Shown: positions 1 to 9,138 of the stretch, one piece after another
How positions within the stretch are numbered: position 1 is the stretch's first letter
How the letters are laid out: every line of letters begins with the position of its first letter
The notes under the pieces: model-generated
Database searches by the model: none
The model's input: only the letters and a program-made list of their open reading frames with translations
Told to the model about the DNA's origin: nothing
Translations under genes and position numbers: made by a program
Assembly: GCA_965219005.1 (NCBI GenBank)
Contig: CBDCMS010000002.1
Coordinates: 1 to 64,000, forward strand
Direction of reading: 5' to 3'
Source of the DNA: CAUZIZ01 sp965219005
Lineage (GTDB): Bacteria; Acidobacteriota; UBA6911; RPQK01; JAJDTT01
Length of the DNA stretch: 64,000 nucleotides

Positions 1-314
1 GCAGCGAGTTCCTTGACGATCTGCTGCAGTCTCCGCTTGGAGTACGGACCTCCTCGAGGCGACGGAAAGACGAATCCGGTGCGGCGTTCGCCGAGGTGGA
101 TCCGGAGCTCGTTGGCGAGGCTCTGGAGGACCGGAACGTCCCGGGTCTTGCCGTCTTTGTCGCGAACACGGACCTCGAGTTCGGCGAATGAAATGTCCTC
201 CACACAGAGCTGGCAGAAAGCGCCGACTCGGCTTCCGGTTTCCAGAAGCGAGCGTATCAAGAGTCCGCGGCTCCCACTTGTCGCATAGGCAGCGCTGAGG
301 AGCCGAGACGGCGG
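1..314 (-). pseudogene. Tyrosine recombinase, catalytic-core fragment
   Basis: Read leftwards, this stretch encodes the core of a XerC/D-like phage integrase and runs off the window edge. Visible are the helix carrying the first catalytic arginine (LLETGSRVGAF), the strand VRVRDKDGKTRDVPV and the segment FVFPSPRGGPYSKRRLQ, which normally precedes the HxxR box. The frame is closed on its 5' side by a stop at 315-317 and has no start codon, so the N-terminal part is missing. That part is found on the opposite strand immediately to the right (298-435). Tyrosine recombinases cut and rejoin DNA at att or dif-like sites; this copy could not do so as it stands. Family assignment is secure, the exact subfamily is not. 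Confidence 0.75.
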
Positions 315-435
315 CTACTCCTACGACCAATCCAAGCATCTAATCGCGGAAGCCCGCCGGCGGGTCGGGCTGACTCCCCCTCAACGCAAGAAGGGTAGCG
401 TCGACCGGCTCACGAGCGAGGAGCTCGAGGCCCGG
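298..435 (+). pseudogene. Tyrosine recombinase, N-terminal fragment
   Basis: The forward frame reads a SAM-like N-terminal domain of a phage integrase: YDQSKHLIAEARRRVGL, a basic linker, then VDRLTSEELEA, the motif that normally leads straight into the catalytic core. Instead of the core the frame continues into unrelated sequence after 435. The missing core lies on the minus strand at 1-306, and its first residues (RLLSAAYA) would follow ELEA naturally. The two pieces therefore look like one gene split and re-oriented, or two opposed copies joined by a deletion. No start codon belonging to this domain is visible. Confidence 0.65.
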
Positions 436-693
436 ATGTCCCTCGTTCGATCACTCGTTTTCGCTTTTCCCATCGTACCGCGCAATTATACGCGGTTTGA
501 TGCGGCGAACACCCGCAGTCCGGTCCTCGAACGGCCTCTCATTTCGCTCTCCGGGCTTTCTGCGAAGTCCCCAACCCATCTCGGCGCCAGGCGTGGGCTC
601 TGTGTACTCACAATCCGTAGCAGGAGCTACCGTATTCTGCAGCTCTCGATTACGACCGCACGGGGTGAACCAACCCTCCAACTCAGAAAGCCC

Positions 694-2508
694 ATGTCGC
701 CTCCTGCCTGGGCCGTATTGCAGAGGGAGCTTCTCGCGGCGAATGTCGAGGCCTGCAGCGAGTTCTTCTCAACCCACTTCGACGAGACAGCGAAGCTGAT
801 CCATACACCTACCTGGGGCGCGCTGGAGGGACCCGCTGACGCCTATGAATGCTTCTACAACTGGACACTGCTGTATGCCCTGGGGCCCTCACCTGAGATC
901 CTCGAGATGTTCCGACGCGGTCAAGAAGCTCATCTGAGACAGTACAAGGCCCTCAAGACAGTCACCACGGACATCGCTCGCGAAGGCGCCTATCACAAGG
1001 AGTTCCCGCCCATGGTCGACTGGCATCATATCGGAGAAGGACTCCGAGCCTTCCTGTACGAAGGCCTTTGTGACCCCGAGGATGTCAGATTCCAGCGAAG
1101 ACTCAGGCGCTTTGCCGGCTTCTACATGAACGAGGATCCAGAAGCGGCCAACTACGATCCCAAGCACAGGATCATTCGGAGCCTGCTGAACGGAAGCCGG
1201 GGGCCCATGCTCCGGATGGCGACGCGTTCAGACTGGTGTGGCGACCCTCTCGAGGGCCGGTTCATACTCGACAACCTGGGAGGGCCGCTGGACTACATGG
1301 AGCACTACCCTCTCAAACTGGCCCACTTCGACGAGTACTTGACCGTCGAAGGGGACCATCCCTTGAACCTGGCTGCTACCGTGCTGGCACTCAACGCCTT
1401 CATGTTGGCTCAGGAGAACCGCTACAAAGACTGGCTGCTCGAGTACGTCAACGCCTGGAAGGAACGGATCCTGGCCAGCGTCGGCAACATCCCCACCAAC
1501 ATCGGCCTGGATGGCCGCATCGGGGGTGTATTCGGCGGAAAGTGGTGGGGTGGGACCTATGGCTGGAACTTCCACCCCTGGTCTCCCGAGCATGGCGAGC
1601 AGCACTTCCGGAACCTGTTCGACAAGGGGGCCTGGCCCGGGTTTGGCAATGCGCTGCTGCTCACAGGAGACATGGGCTACGTGGATGTTCTCCGCCGCCA
1701 GATGGACAATCTCTACGCCCAGAAGAAGATCGTTGAGGGCGAGGTTCAGCTCCCCCACAACTACGGTATCTACGTCAAAAAGACCGGACCCCCGGCCGCC
1801 GACCTGGGCCGTGGAGAGATTTTGGGGCTGGGGTCGAGTAAGCCAGGATGGTTCAATTGGTCAGGCGGTTGGTTCATCCCCCGGGTCACAGAGATCTACC
1901 TGTGGTCGATGGACCGGAAGGATCTCGAGCGAGTTCCCAAGCAGGGCTGGATCGCTTTTCTCGAGGGCAAGGATCCCGATTACCCCGTTCGTGCCCTCAA
2001 GCTAGAGTTTGCCCATATCCAGCGCACCTTGAGAAGGATGCGAGAGAATAAGACGCCGCCCGACAGCTGGCTGGCGGACTCGGTCTACGGCTACAATCCC
2101 GCGGCTACTCACAGCCTGCTCAAACTGATGATGGGAGGCTATCATGGCGGACTCGTCTGGACGCTCCACGCCCGCTTGCGCTACTTCGATCCGGTCCGCC
2201 GGCGGGCCGGTATCCCCGAGGATGTCGCCTCCCTCATCACTGGCATCGACGACGACCGGACCCGGGTAACCCTGGTGAACGTCAACCAGGTGTCGAGTAG
2301 GGAGGTGATCGTCCAGACTGGAGGCTATGGAGAGCATCTCTGCACTCGGGTCGAAGTCGACGGCCAGACCCACACGATCAACCAGCGCTTCTTTCGGCTC
2401 CGCCTCGCCCCTAGTGCTGGAGGCGAGGTAGTGATTCATCATCGCCGCTACGCCAACTCCCCAACACTGGCCTTTCCCTGGCATGGCTCCCGGGTCCCAT
2501 TGCCGTGA
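694..2508 (+). CDS. Conserved hypothetical protein, about 604 aa, aromatic-rich
   Basis: I do not recognise a named family with confidence. The protein is rich in Trp, Tyr and His (YNWTLLYALG, KEFPPMVDWHHIGEGL, YMNEDPEAANYDP, KWWGGTYGWNFHPWSPEHG), a composition seen in helical-barrel sugar-active or lyase-like proteins, and it ends in a beta-rich segment (about residues 520-604) that resembles a C-terminal beta-sandwich. No signal peptide is evident. The frame is open upstream to 436, but that part is low-quality sequence continuous with the integrase fragment, so I chose the ATG at 694, where family-like sequence (MSPPAWAVLQREL) begins. It stands alone between integrase debris and a broken membrane-protein gene. 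A carbohydrate-related role is only a guess from composition. Confidence 0.7.
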   Translation: MSPPAWAVLQRELLAANVEACSEFFSTHFDETAKLIHTPTWGALEGPADAYECFYNWTLLYALGPSPEILEMFRRGQEAHLRQYKALKTVTTDIAREGAYHKEFPPMVDWHHIGEGLRAFLYEGLCDPEDVRFQRRLRRFAGFYMNEDPEAANYDPKHRIIRSLLNGSRGPMLRMATRSDWCGDPLEGRFILDNLGGPLDYMEHYPLKLAHFDEYLTVEGDHPLNLAATVLALNAFMLAQENRYKDWLLEYVNAWKERILASVGNIPTNIGLDGRIGGVFGGKWWGGTYGWNFHPWSPEHGEQHFRNLFDKGAWPGFGNALLLTGDMGYVDVLRRQMDNLYAQKKIVEGEVQLPHNYGIYVKKTGPPAADLGRGEILGLGSSKPGWFNWSGGWFIPRVTEIYLWSMDRKDLERVPKQGWIAFLEGKDPDYPVRALKLEFAHIQRTLRRMRENKTPPDSWLADSVYGYNPAATHSLLKLMMGGYHGGLVWTLHARLRYFDPVRRRAGIPEDVASLITGIDDDRTRVTLVNVNQVSSREVIVQTGGYGEHLCTRVEVDGQTHTINQRFFRLRLAPSAGGEVVIHHRRYANSPTLAFPWHGSRVPLP

Positions 2509-2536
2509 TTCGGAGTCCGGCTGACTCAAGTCGCTC

Positions 2537-2785
2537 TTGAAGATCAGACGTCTACCCTTCCTGGTCCTGGCCGTGATCTCGATGTTGGTTGGAACCTGGG
2601 GAGCGCTGCTGCGCCTGTCCTGGGATCTGCCCCAGCTCAGCTTGGAGGGGCACTGGATCACCCATCACGGTCCCCTGATGGTCTCTGGTTTCCTGGGAAC
2701 GCTGATCGGAGTCGAGTGAGCCATCGCGCTGGGTAGGAGCTGGGCCTGACTGGGACCTACTCTATCGGGTGCAGGATCAGTGACG
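2537..2785 (+). pseudogene. Truncated membrane protein remnant
   Basis: The first 60 codons encode a hydrophobic N-terminus (FLVLAVISMLVGTWGALLRL) and the motif HGPLMVSGFLGTLIGVE, typical of polytopic heme/NnrS-like or unknown multi-pass membrane proteins. The frame then hits TGA at 2717, but reads on plausibly (AIALGRSWA) after it, with a second stop about ten codons later. This looks like point mutation of a longer gene that was afterwards deleted; nothing recognisable follows before the IS4 element at 2926. The family name is uncertain. Confidence 0.5.
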
Positions 2786-2925
2786 GGGGATCAAGTCCAA
2801 CAGAACGGCGAAGACGGAGAAGTTGATTCCGGTTATTCGCTGATTGGCGCGAGGCGACGTGTGCCTACTGAGATGAACGGATCGGGACGTGTTTTCGGGT
2901 CGAGTAGTGCCATCTCGCTGCTCAT

Positions 2926-4238
2926 GTAGTGTCCCAACGTTTGGGCTTCTAATCTCTGTAAAGTATTAATGAGGAATATGTTAGAGAAGATAATGGGTGT
3001 TTCCGACTTGAAAGTGAGTGTACGCTCACGCCCTTCAGTTCATAAGGAGGGCGAGCATGTACACGGGCACGACGATTTTTTCTCAGGTGATGCGGCATCT
3101 TCCCTGGCATCATTTTCATCGCATTGTTCAGCACTACGGAGGCGACTACAAGGTCAAGTCGTTCCGCTGTGCCGACCATTACCGGGTCATGGCCTTTGCA
3201 CAGTTGACCTATCGCGAGAGCTTGCGCGATATCGAAGCCTGCCTACGGGCCATGAGATCCAAGCTCTTCCACATGGGCATTCGCTCCACGGTCTCCCGCA
3301 ACAATCTGTCCAATGCCAACGAGAGGCGCGACTGGCGCATCTATGCCGAGTTTGCCCAAGTGCTTATCGCCGAAGCGCGCCGCCTGTACACCGACGAGGA
3401 CCTGGGAGTCGACCTGAACGCGACCGTCTATGCCTTGGACTCCACGACCATCGACCTGTGCCTCTCGGTCTTCCCCTGGGCGCGCTTCCGCCGTACCAAG
3501 GGGGCGATCAAACTGCATACCTTGCTCAACCTGCACGGCGCCATTCCCGAGTTCGTTCTGATCTCGGACGGAAAACTGCACGATGTCCACGCCTTGGACC
3601 ACCTGATTCCTTGTCCCGGTGCCTACTACATCATGGATCGCGGATACCTGGATTTCGGGCGCCTGTACCGACTCCATTCTGCCCGGTCGTTATTCGTGAC
3701 CCGCGCCAAGGCCAACTTCAAGTTCCGCCGCCGCTACTCCCACCCGGTGGACAGAACGACGGGACTGATCTGCGACCAAACTGTCCTGCTGAGCACCTTC
3801 TATCCGGCCAAGGCCTACCCTGAACCTTTGCGTCGCATCAAGTTCTTCGACGTCACCACCGACCTGCGGCTAGTATTCCTCACCAACGACTTTGCTTCTC
3901 CCGCTCTGACTATTGCCCGGCTCTACAAGCTCCGCTGGCAGATCGAACTGTTCTTCAAATGGATCAAACAGCATCTCCGCATCAAGGCCTTTTTACGGCA
4001 CCAGTCCCAATGCCGTGAAAACACAAATCTGGATCGCCCTCAGTACCTACCTACTCATCGCCATCATCCGCAAGCGCCTCTATCTCGAGTTGCCGCTCTA
4101 CACAATTCTCCAGGTCCTGAGTGTCTCGCTCTTCGAGAAAACCCCAATTTTACAGGCCTTTCAGGACATGCATTACATTACTCAGAATAGTGACATTCAT
4201 AAACAGTTGATGTTATTCGACTAACGCTGGGACGCTAC
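2926..4238. mobile_element. IS4-family insertion sequence
   Basis: About 1.31 kb bounded by imperfect 16-bp inverted repeats: GTAGTGTCCCAACGTT at 2926-2941 and the complement of GTAGCGTCCCAGCGTT at 4223-4238 (two mismatches). It carries one transposase gene that fills most of its length. I could not find a convincing target-site duplication in the flanks. The right end abuts an M48 peptidase frame that is open across the junction without a start codon, so the element appears to have landed in that gene or replaced its 5' end. Confidence 0.8.
3057..4224 (+). pseudogene. IS4-family transposase, frameshifted near its C-terminus
   Basis: The gene starts at ATG 3057 behind a strong AAGGAGG site (3044-3050). 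It encodes an N-terminal DUF4372-type domain followed by an RNase H-like DDE domain: first Asp in YALDSTTIDLCLSVF, second in YYIMDRGYLDF, and the YREK-like region LYKLRWQIELFFKWIKQHL. At a run of five T (3990-3994) the frame shifts. The natural C-terminus (KAFYGTSPNAVKTQIWIAL and onward to KQLMLFD) continues in another frame to 4224. Four T would restore one frame of about 388 residues. The break could be a real mutation or a homopolymer sequencing error. Confidence 0.8.
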
Positions 4239-4784
4239 TGATTCAGAGTATCCCGCCAACTACTTTTCCGCATTGGCTCTCAGGGGCGACGGTGGAGTGT
4301 ATTCCAGCCTTCCCGGTGGAGAAGCTGCACGGCCCGTCCACCATTACAGCGTAATATGGAATGTGTTTTTGAGGCTCCTGTCGGCGGGCGAGGTGTTGAC
4401 ATCGGAAGCGCGCCCAAGCATGGATCGGGATAATGTGAAACTGGACATTAGCGAAGATCCGGTAATCAATGCGTATGGCGGACCCGACGGCATCCAGATC
4501 AACCTCGCGCTAGCCGAGTTGCTGGCGGATTCCGAAAGTGAGCTGGCGGTTCTTATCGGTCATGAACTCGGTCACGTGTACCAGTTCAGAACAGGAAAAC
4601 GGATCTTCGACCCCAACCGTGAGCTGGACGCAGATGTGTGGGGCTTATTCCTTTCCCTCCTCGCGGGTTATGACCCTTACGCGGTTGCCGGGACGCTAGC
4701 GAAGATGGTGATGGCTAATGGTCAGGCCGATCTCCAGTCGCAATACACTCTAGAGTTCAGCCGCATTAGGGGGCCTTGGGAACA
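4239..4784 (+). pseudogene. M48-family metallopeptidase, 5'- and 3'-truncated
   Basis: The frame encodes a zinc-peptidase core: HELGH (zinc ligands His and His, catalytic Glu) and ELDADVWG, which supplies the third ligand, as in M48 peptidases related to BepA/LoiP, envelope quality-control enzymes. The sequence is open leftward into the end of the IS4 element (SEYPANYFSALALRG), with only a TTG at 4273 as a possible start, so the signal peptide and N-terminus were removed by that insertion. On the 3' side the peptidase reading ends near 4784 and passes directly into a serine-recombinase tail. The remaining piece keeps its zinc motif but lacks both ends of the normal protein. Confidence 0.7.
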
Positions 4785-4926
4785 TCCAGGCTCGACGGCA
4801 AGGAGCAAGACATCCGGACGCTGTTGGGCAAGGATGTCTCCAAGGCCTCGATCGCCAAAGATACTGGACGTCTCCCGCTCCGCCCTCTACCACTTCATCC
4901 AGACCCGCAAGATCGCTCCGGGCTGA
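4785..4926 (+). pseudogene. Serine recombinase C-terminal helix-turn-helix fragment
   Basis: Across two frames the sequence reads LDGKEQDIRTLLGKDVSK, then KILDVSRSALYHFIQ, the HTH_7 DNA-binding tail of a resolvase/invertase. A one-base insertion in the AAA near 4857 separates the two halves. The final stop is at 4924-4926. This is the first of several orphan recombinase tails in the left 25 kb. It was joined to the 3' end of the peptidase gene, which suggests recombination between mobile elements rather than simple insertion. Confidence 0.65.
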
Positions 4927-5124
4927 CCCCAAGGCTCGGACCGCCCTTATGTTGTAATTTCAACACGAATGTGGGCGCTACCCTCTTAGAGTAATTTTTC
5001 ACACCGTTGCGGCTCAAACCCCGTTCCGGTCAGCTTTTCCACTCCCCACAACAGTGAGACGCGCGCGTCGGAAGTGATCTTCCCTCCGAAGCCGGGGTCG
5101 GCCTGGTCAATCTTCTCTCAGGCT

Positions 5125-6438
5125 TCAATCAGGCTGTTTAGATGCCTCTCGGGTGCGGGTAAAGGAATCCGATTCGGCCAATCGTCCGGTATGCGCATAT
5201 TCCGGAAACTCATAGTGGTGGTCCAACACAATACCCTTGTTCCCCCGACCTGCCCTGGTCCTCAGGTTCGACATTTCCCGCATCAAGTCGGCGAAGTTGT
5301 CATGGGCGACCTTCACCCTCACTTCTGAGGGGAGTTGTACCAATAGCCTCTCAAAGCGGCTAAACTCTCGCTCGAGTTTGCTGGCACCAGCGACCGCATC
5401 GGATCCGATCATAAATCTGGTCGGATACTGCTCGATGAGTTGAACCCACTGATCCAAATCCTTGTAGACGTAGTCGTCCAACACTACCCACGACAGATCG
5501 ATATAGACTTGATCTCCGAAGGCCTCGAGCACCTCTTGGATCCAAAATGGAAGATTCTTGATATTCACTCTTCGACTGATTCCTGCGTGACACCAAATGA
5601 ATATCGTCTTGTAGGCCACTCCTCCGTCTTCCCAGCTGCAATGACTGAGTAGCTCGACGAATTCATCAAGGTAAAGTGGATCCTTGATTTCGTTCGCGTT
5701 TCGGGAGATGGGAGCGATGTTGTGGTGGATGCTGACCGGCAGGAAATGCTGTCCCGCGAATCGGCACACCCGTACCAGGGCGGGGTGATCTGCGCGAGGT
5801 CTCTCTCCAGTTGTCAGGTTGGTGAGATCATCGTGGCGCGACATCACTTCGCCTATCCCTTGCCAGATGCCCGGAAATTCCTTGATGCGTTTCACGATGA
5901 GATCCACTGCACCAAGATCGGTACCGTCAAAGCCCGTGATAAACGGATGTATCTTGTCGAGTTCCTGGAGCCTGGCAGAATCATCAGCATGTTTTCTCTG
6001 GTAGTCGAGAATGGCTGACGCAACGGCGATATCAGTATCCCGGGCACGCTTCACTCTTGAACTGCTGTCAAGATAATACCGAGGCCTCATGAAGGGTTCA
6101 TTCTCCGACCATTTCTTGATAAAGGGCATGCCCGAGACCATGATGTGATCGACCCCAGCCGCCTTCATGCCTCTCAACAGCGCTTCGATTCTTCTCCCTC
6201 TCTCTCCAAAAGGAAGTGTTGAATAGCGGCCGCTGGCCGTAAGTCCCCACTCGGTGCCCGGAAAGCGGTGATCCGTGTTGAGGAATTCGCCATTCTGAAG
6301 AAAGTCCAGGAGATGAAAGTGACTGTCCGACTTGCGACCCAGATTGTTTTCCCCGAGCCCCGAAGCCCCGCTCCCCTGAGCAATGCAGTATCCGGGCACG
6401 AGTATCAGGACTATCACCATCAAAGTTGCTTTCTTCAT
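5125..6438 (-). CDS. Secreted amidohydrolase-2 family metal-dependent hydrolase
   Basis: A TIM-barrel hydrolase of the amidohydrolase_2 type. A signal peptide (MKKATLMVIVLILVPGYCIAQ) targets it to the envelope; the Cys before AQG could make it a lipoprotein but the lipobox is poor. Metal-site candidates are the HxH of SDSHFHLLDF near the mature N-terminus, the His pair in SIHHNIAP, the His of IWCHAGIS, and the late Asp of IGSDAVAG, in the order expected for the family. ATG 6438 is preferred because of the preceding GGGGAGGGG and the signal peptide; a longer frame exists to 6540. It overlaps the upstream gene by ATGA, so the two are translationally coupled. Substrate unknown. Confidence 0.8.
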   Translation of the reverse strand: MKKATLMVIVLILVPGYCIAQGSGASGLGENNLGRKSDSHFHLLDFLQNGEFLNTDHRFPGTEWGLTASGRYSTLPFGERGRRIEALLRGMKAAGVDHIMVSGMPFIKKWSENEPFMRPRYYLDSSSRVKRARDTDIAVASAILDYQRKHADDSARLQELDKIHPFITGFDGTDLGAVDLIVKRIKEFPGIWQGIGEVMSRHDDLTNLTTGERPRADHPALVRVCRFAGQHFLPVSIHHNIAPISRNANEIKDPLYLDEFVELLSHCSWEDGGVAYKTIFIWCHAGISRRVNIKNLPFWIQEVLEAFGDQVYIDLSWVVLDDYVYKDLDQWVQLIEQYPTRFMIGSDAVAGASKLEREFSRFERLLVQLPSEVRVKVAHDNFADLMREMSNLRTRAGRGNKGIVLDHHYEFPEYAHTGRLAESDSFTRTREASKQPD

Positions 6439-6995
6439 TGGCCCCTCCCCTGTTGTCCAACTAAAGACTTGTGGAATCCCAACAGGCGCTTCCCCAGGTG
6501 ATCGTACTGCACGATGTCCAGCTCTCTCCTCACCAGACACGTATCGATCCGATCTTCTAAAGCGACATGGCCCTCGCGGCCGCTCGTACTATCCTGCGGG
6601 CTCCCGTCCTGCAGGTCTTGGATCTCTACCCGCAGCGCCCTGACGAGATGTTCCTTTGCATCCTGGATTGCGGAATTCGCCAGATTCTCGATCTCCTGCC
6701 ATCTTTCCCTATCAAGTGCTCCCATTTGCCCCCATCTTTTGTTGGCTCTCTCTCTGTTTTTCTTCTTGATCTCCATCAGCAAGGAAACAGGATGATTTTC
6801 AGCCTTCCTGACCGGTACGATCAGAATAGTACGGGCCACCTGCTGGGTCATCACCTCGCGTCGGAAAGTCAAAAGATCTTTGTACCCACCTAGGAGAATA
6901 ACCATAATCTCCAGAATCTCCAGAAACTGCCAGGTAGCCTTGAGCCATTCGATCCAGATTTCCCAATGACTCGGGTTCCGAGGGCAAAATCCCAC
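6435..6995 (-). CDS. Hypothetical membrane-anchored protein
   Basis: About 186 residues. One hydrophobic stretch near the N-terminus (FLEILEIMVILLGGYKDLL) is probably a single membrane anchor, and the rest is charged and helical (EIKKKNRERANKRWGQMG, DAKEHLVRALRVEIQDLQD), suggesting a coiled or soluble cytoplasmic domain. I do not recognise the family. Its stop codon overlaps the start of the amidohydrolase gene (ATGA), so the pair form an operon. The 5' side borders a recombinase remnant (7085-7240), so the native promoter may have been replaced. Confidence 0.55.
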   Translation of the reverse strand: MGFCPRNPSHWEIWIEWLKATWQFLEILEIMVILLGGYKDLLTFRREVMTQQVARTILIVPVRKAENHPVSLLMEIKKKNRERANKRWGQMGALDRERWQEIENLANSAIQDAKEHLVRALRVEIQDLQDGSPQDSTSGREGHVALEDRIDTCLVRRELDIVQYDHLGKRLLGFHKSLVGQQGRGQ

Positions 6996-7084
6996 TATCC
7001 TGGTAGTATCACTTGGCCGTCTCTCAGACTCTCATACACAACTTCCGACCATAACTCTGGCGCAGTTCGCCCGCACCCTTCAAC

Positions 7085-7240
7085 TCCCGGGTGGTCCTCA
7101 CGCTGTCCGGACGCTTGGTCCTCGTAGATCGCGTCGTCGCTGACGCCGGCCTCGCGCAGAGCATCCCTCTGCAGGTCGAGGCTCTGGGAACTGTCCGCCT
7201 TCGATATCCGCGCGTAGCCGATCAGCACTGGCGTCTCCAA
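7085..7240 (-). pseudogene. Serine resolvase N-terminal fragment, duplicate of the 20-kb resolvase
   Basis: From a TTG start at 7240 the frame reads ETPVLIGYARISKAD (with the catalytic Ser in YARIS), SLDLQRDALREAGV and EDQASGQRED before it loses homology. The same residues and almost the same bases occur at the start of the intact resolvase at 20190-20342. The right side of this copy ends at the terminal repeat of an IS1182-like element (7249). It is therefore a leftover end of a Tn3-type resolvase gene. Confidence 0.75.
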
Positions 7241-7343
7241 AACGGACCAGACCGTGTGAAAAGTCGTGATGAAGCTGCCGGTCCCGTCAGTAGTGCGAAA
7301 TGGAAGCACGACGACGTGATGCCGGCGGCTACGCAGGACCTTA

Positions 7344-9040
7344 GGGGCTGCGCAAAAATTAAATGGCATTTTGCGGTGTTCAGTTCGGGCCAATGGTGTA
7401 GTTCCAGGCCGGAAGTTCTGAGTGGTTGGATAGGGGAATCTCTTTGAACTGACGGTTGGACAGCTTCTTGCCCTTGGTGTACTCGCGTTCATTGACAAGC
7501 GCTGTCACTTCGAGACCGGTTTTCGTGGTCGTCCCTTCGATGTACTTCTTCATGAGCTCCAAAGATCGGAGCGGGTGGCCGGCCCACTCCAGGCTGATGA
7601 AGCTGAACAGCCGGTGCTCGACCGGATTCCACTTGGAGGCACCGGGAGGGTAGTGGCAGACCCGGACGGTGAGGCCGTGGCCTCGGGCGATGGTCTGGTA
7701 AAGGCCGTATTTCCAAAAACGGGGCCGGTAGCCATTGCTGCCTCCGCTGTCACACAATAGCAGGATTTCCTTCATGCAGGGGTAGGCCGCCCAACCCCGT
7801 TGGCAGATCCAGGTCTCCAGGCAGTCGACCGCAAACTCCGGCGTGTCCGCCGAGAGACCGATGATAATCGTGCCCCGATTGGGCACCGGCTCGTACAGCC
7901 CATAGGGGGCAGCGAGGGCCGAGGCCTCAGACCGGAAATCGTGCTGATTGACCTCTTCCGGCTCTTGACTCCAGGCCTGTCCCTGGTTTCGGAAGTTGCC
8001 AATGAGTTCCTTCTTTTTCGTGTCCAAGCTTAAGATGGGAGCGCCGGCATCCTCGAATTGTTTGCGGAAGTCCTCGATCAGTTCGAATTCCCGGTTGCGC
8101 TCCGGATGCTGCGTTTGGGCGATATGCTCTTGCGGTTGACTCGTAGCGCGTAGTTCTGGTCCTTGAGCAGCTGGCCTACCGTTTTGGGGCTGATGGCCAG
8201 TCCCCGCTCCTGCATCTGCTGAGAGATCGATCGCGTGTCTTTGCGGCTCCACTTCTGGTCACTCGTCGGATCGCCGGCCGTGTCCGCTTGCATCACTTCG
8301 CCCAGCAGGGCGATCACCTCGGTTTTTTTTAGGGGCGGGCGGCCCGCCCCCACGGCTCGGAGCCGCTCCGTCGTGATCTACCGCTGCTGTAACTGTCGCC
8401 GTCCCGAGGCGATGGTCTTCACATTGACGCCGCTCATCCGGGAGATCTGCCGATCGCCTCCACGTCCAACTCGCAGCGACTCCAGTCCCAGGTACAGCCG
8501 ACGCTGCTGCTCGTCTAGGACCGTCAGCAACCAACGCATGCTCTCGCCCAGCTCGTCTAGCTCCTCCCGCTGCGCCGATCCCGACGCCTGGGCCCTTCGC
8601 ATCCGCTCGTAACGCTCTTGCAGTTGCTCGGCATCGGTCGTCCGGGACAGATACAAATACTGATCGGCCAGCTGCTCTCGACTCAAGCGACCGACCCCAT
8701 GCAGCTGGGCCAGCGCGTTGTGCACCCGTACCTGCAAGCGCGTCTGCAGCTCGGAGGCGAAGCAACCCGCCTCCGAACGTTTGACGAGAGAGACGATCGT
8801 CTCGCCCAAGGTGCCGTGTTGGGAGAACTGCACGCCGCGGAAGCTCCACAGGCCGTCCTCGTCATAGTCGGCGATCCGGTCCAGGGTGTAATAGCGCCCT
8901 CGATGCGAGTAACTCGAAGACAGGTCAACCCTAGATCAAGTCAATCTCTATAGGGTGATCGCGCAATGCTAACGAGAACCTAAGCCAGACTAATGATATT
9001 GTACGTCATATCAAATGCCGATTTATTTTTGCGCAGACCC
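7344..9040. mobile_element. ISAzo13-like insertion sequence, nested
   Basis: Nearly 1.7 kb with extended inverted ends: CTGCGCAAAAATTAAATGG on the left (from 7348) matches the complement of the right end (TCTGCGCAAAAATAAATCGG, ending near 9040). TTA lies outside both ends (7341-7343, 9041-9043) and may be a 3-bp target duplication. Outside it, CAGGACC and GGTCCTG form a palindrome that is either the target or an outward extension of the terminal repeats. The single transposase gene inside is broken. Confidence 0.7.
7380..8930 (-). pseudogene. ISAzo13-family transposase with internal stop and frameshift
   Basis: Three consecutive parts of one protein are visible. The first (8378 to about 8930) has an N-terminal region with FSQHGTLGETIVSL and the HTH-like stretch LDEQQRRLYLGLESLRVGRG. 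It is followed, after a single TAG at about 8376, by GAGRPPLKKTEVIALLGE and KWSRKDTRSISQQM in the same frame. After a frameshift near 8110 the catalytic part continues: LSLDTKKKELIGNF, ILLLCDSGGSNGYR, VCHYPPGASKWNPVEHRLF and the C-terminal WNYTI. These match the DDE order of ISAzo13-type transposases. No start codon is clear before the stop upstream of 8930. At least two lesions make it non-functional. Confidence 0.7.
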
Positions 9041-9138
9041 TTAGGTCCTGTCTCCTTGGTTCACCGCGGCGATCCCTTTGGCCTCTCGTAGCGCTGGAAG
9101 CCGTCGTTTTGGGCGTCAAAGAAGGGCGAAATTCCCCT

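Noticed and set aside
13..288. Forward open frame of 91 codons at the window start
   Set aside because: It is antisense to the integrase core on the minus strand, and its sequence is Arg/Ser-rich in the manner of a shadow frame.
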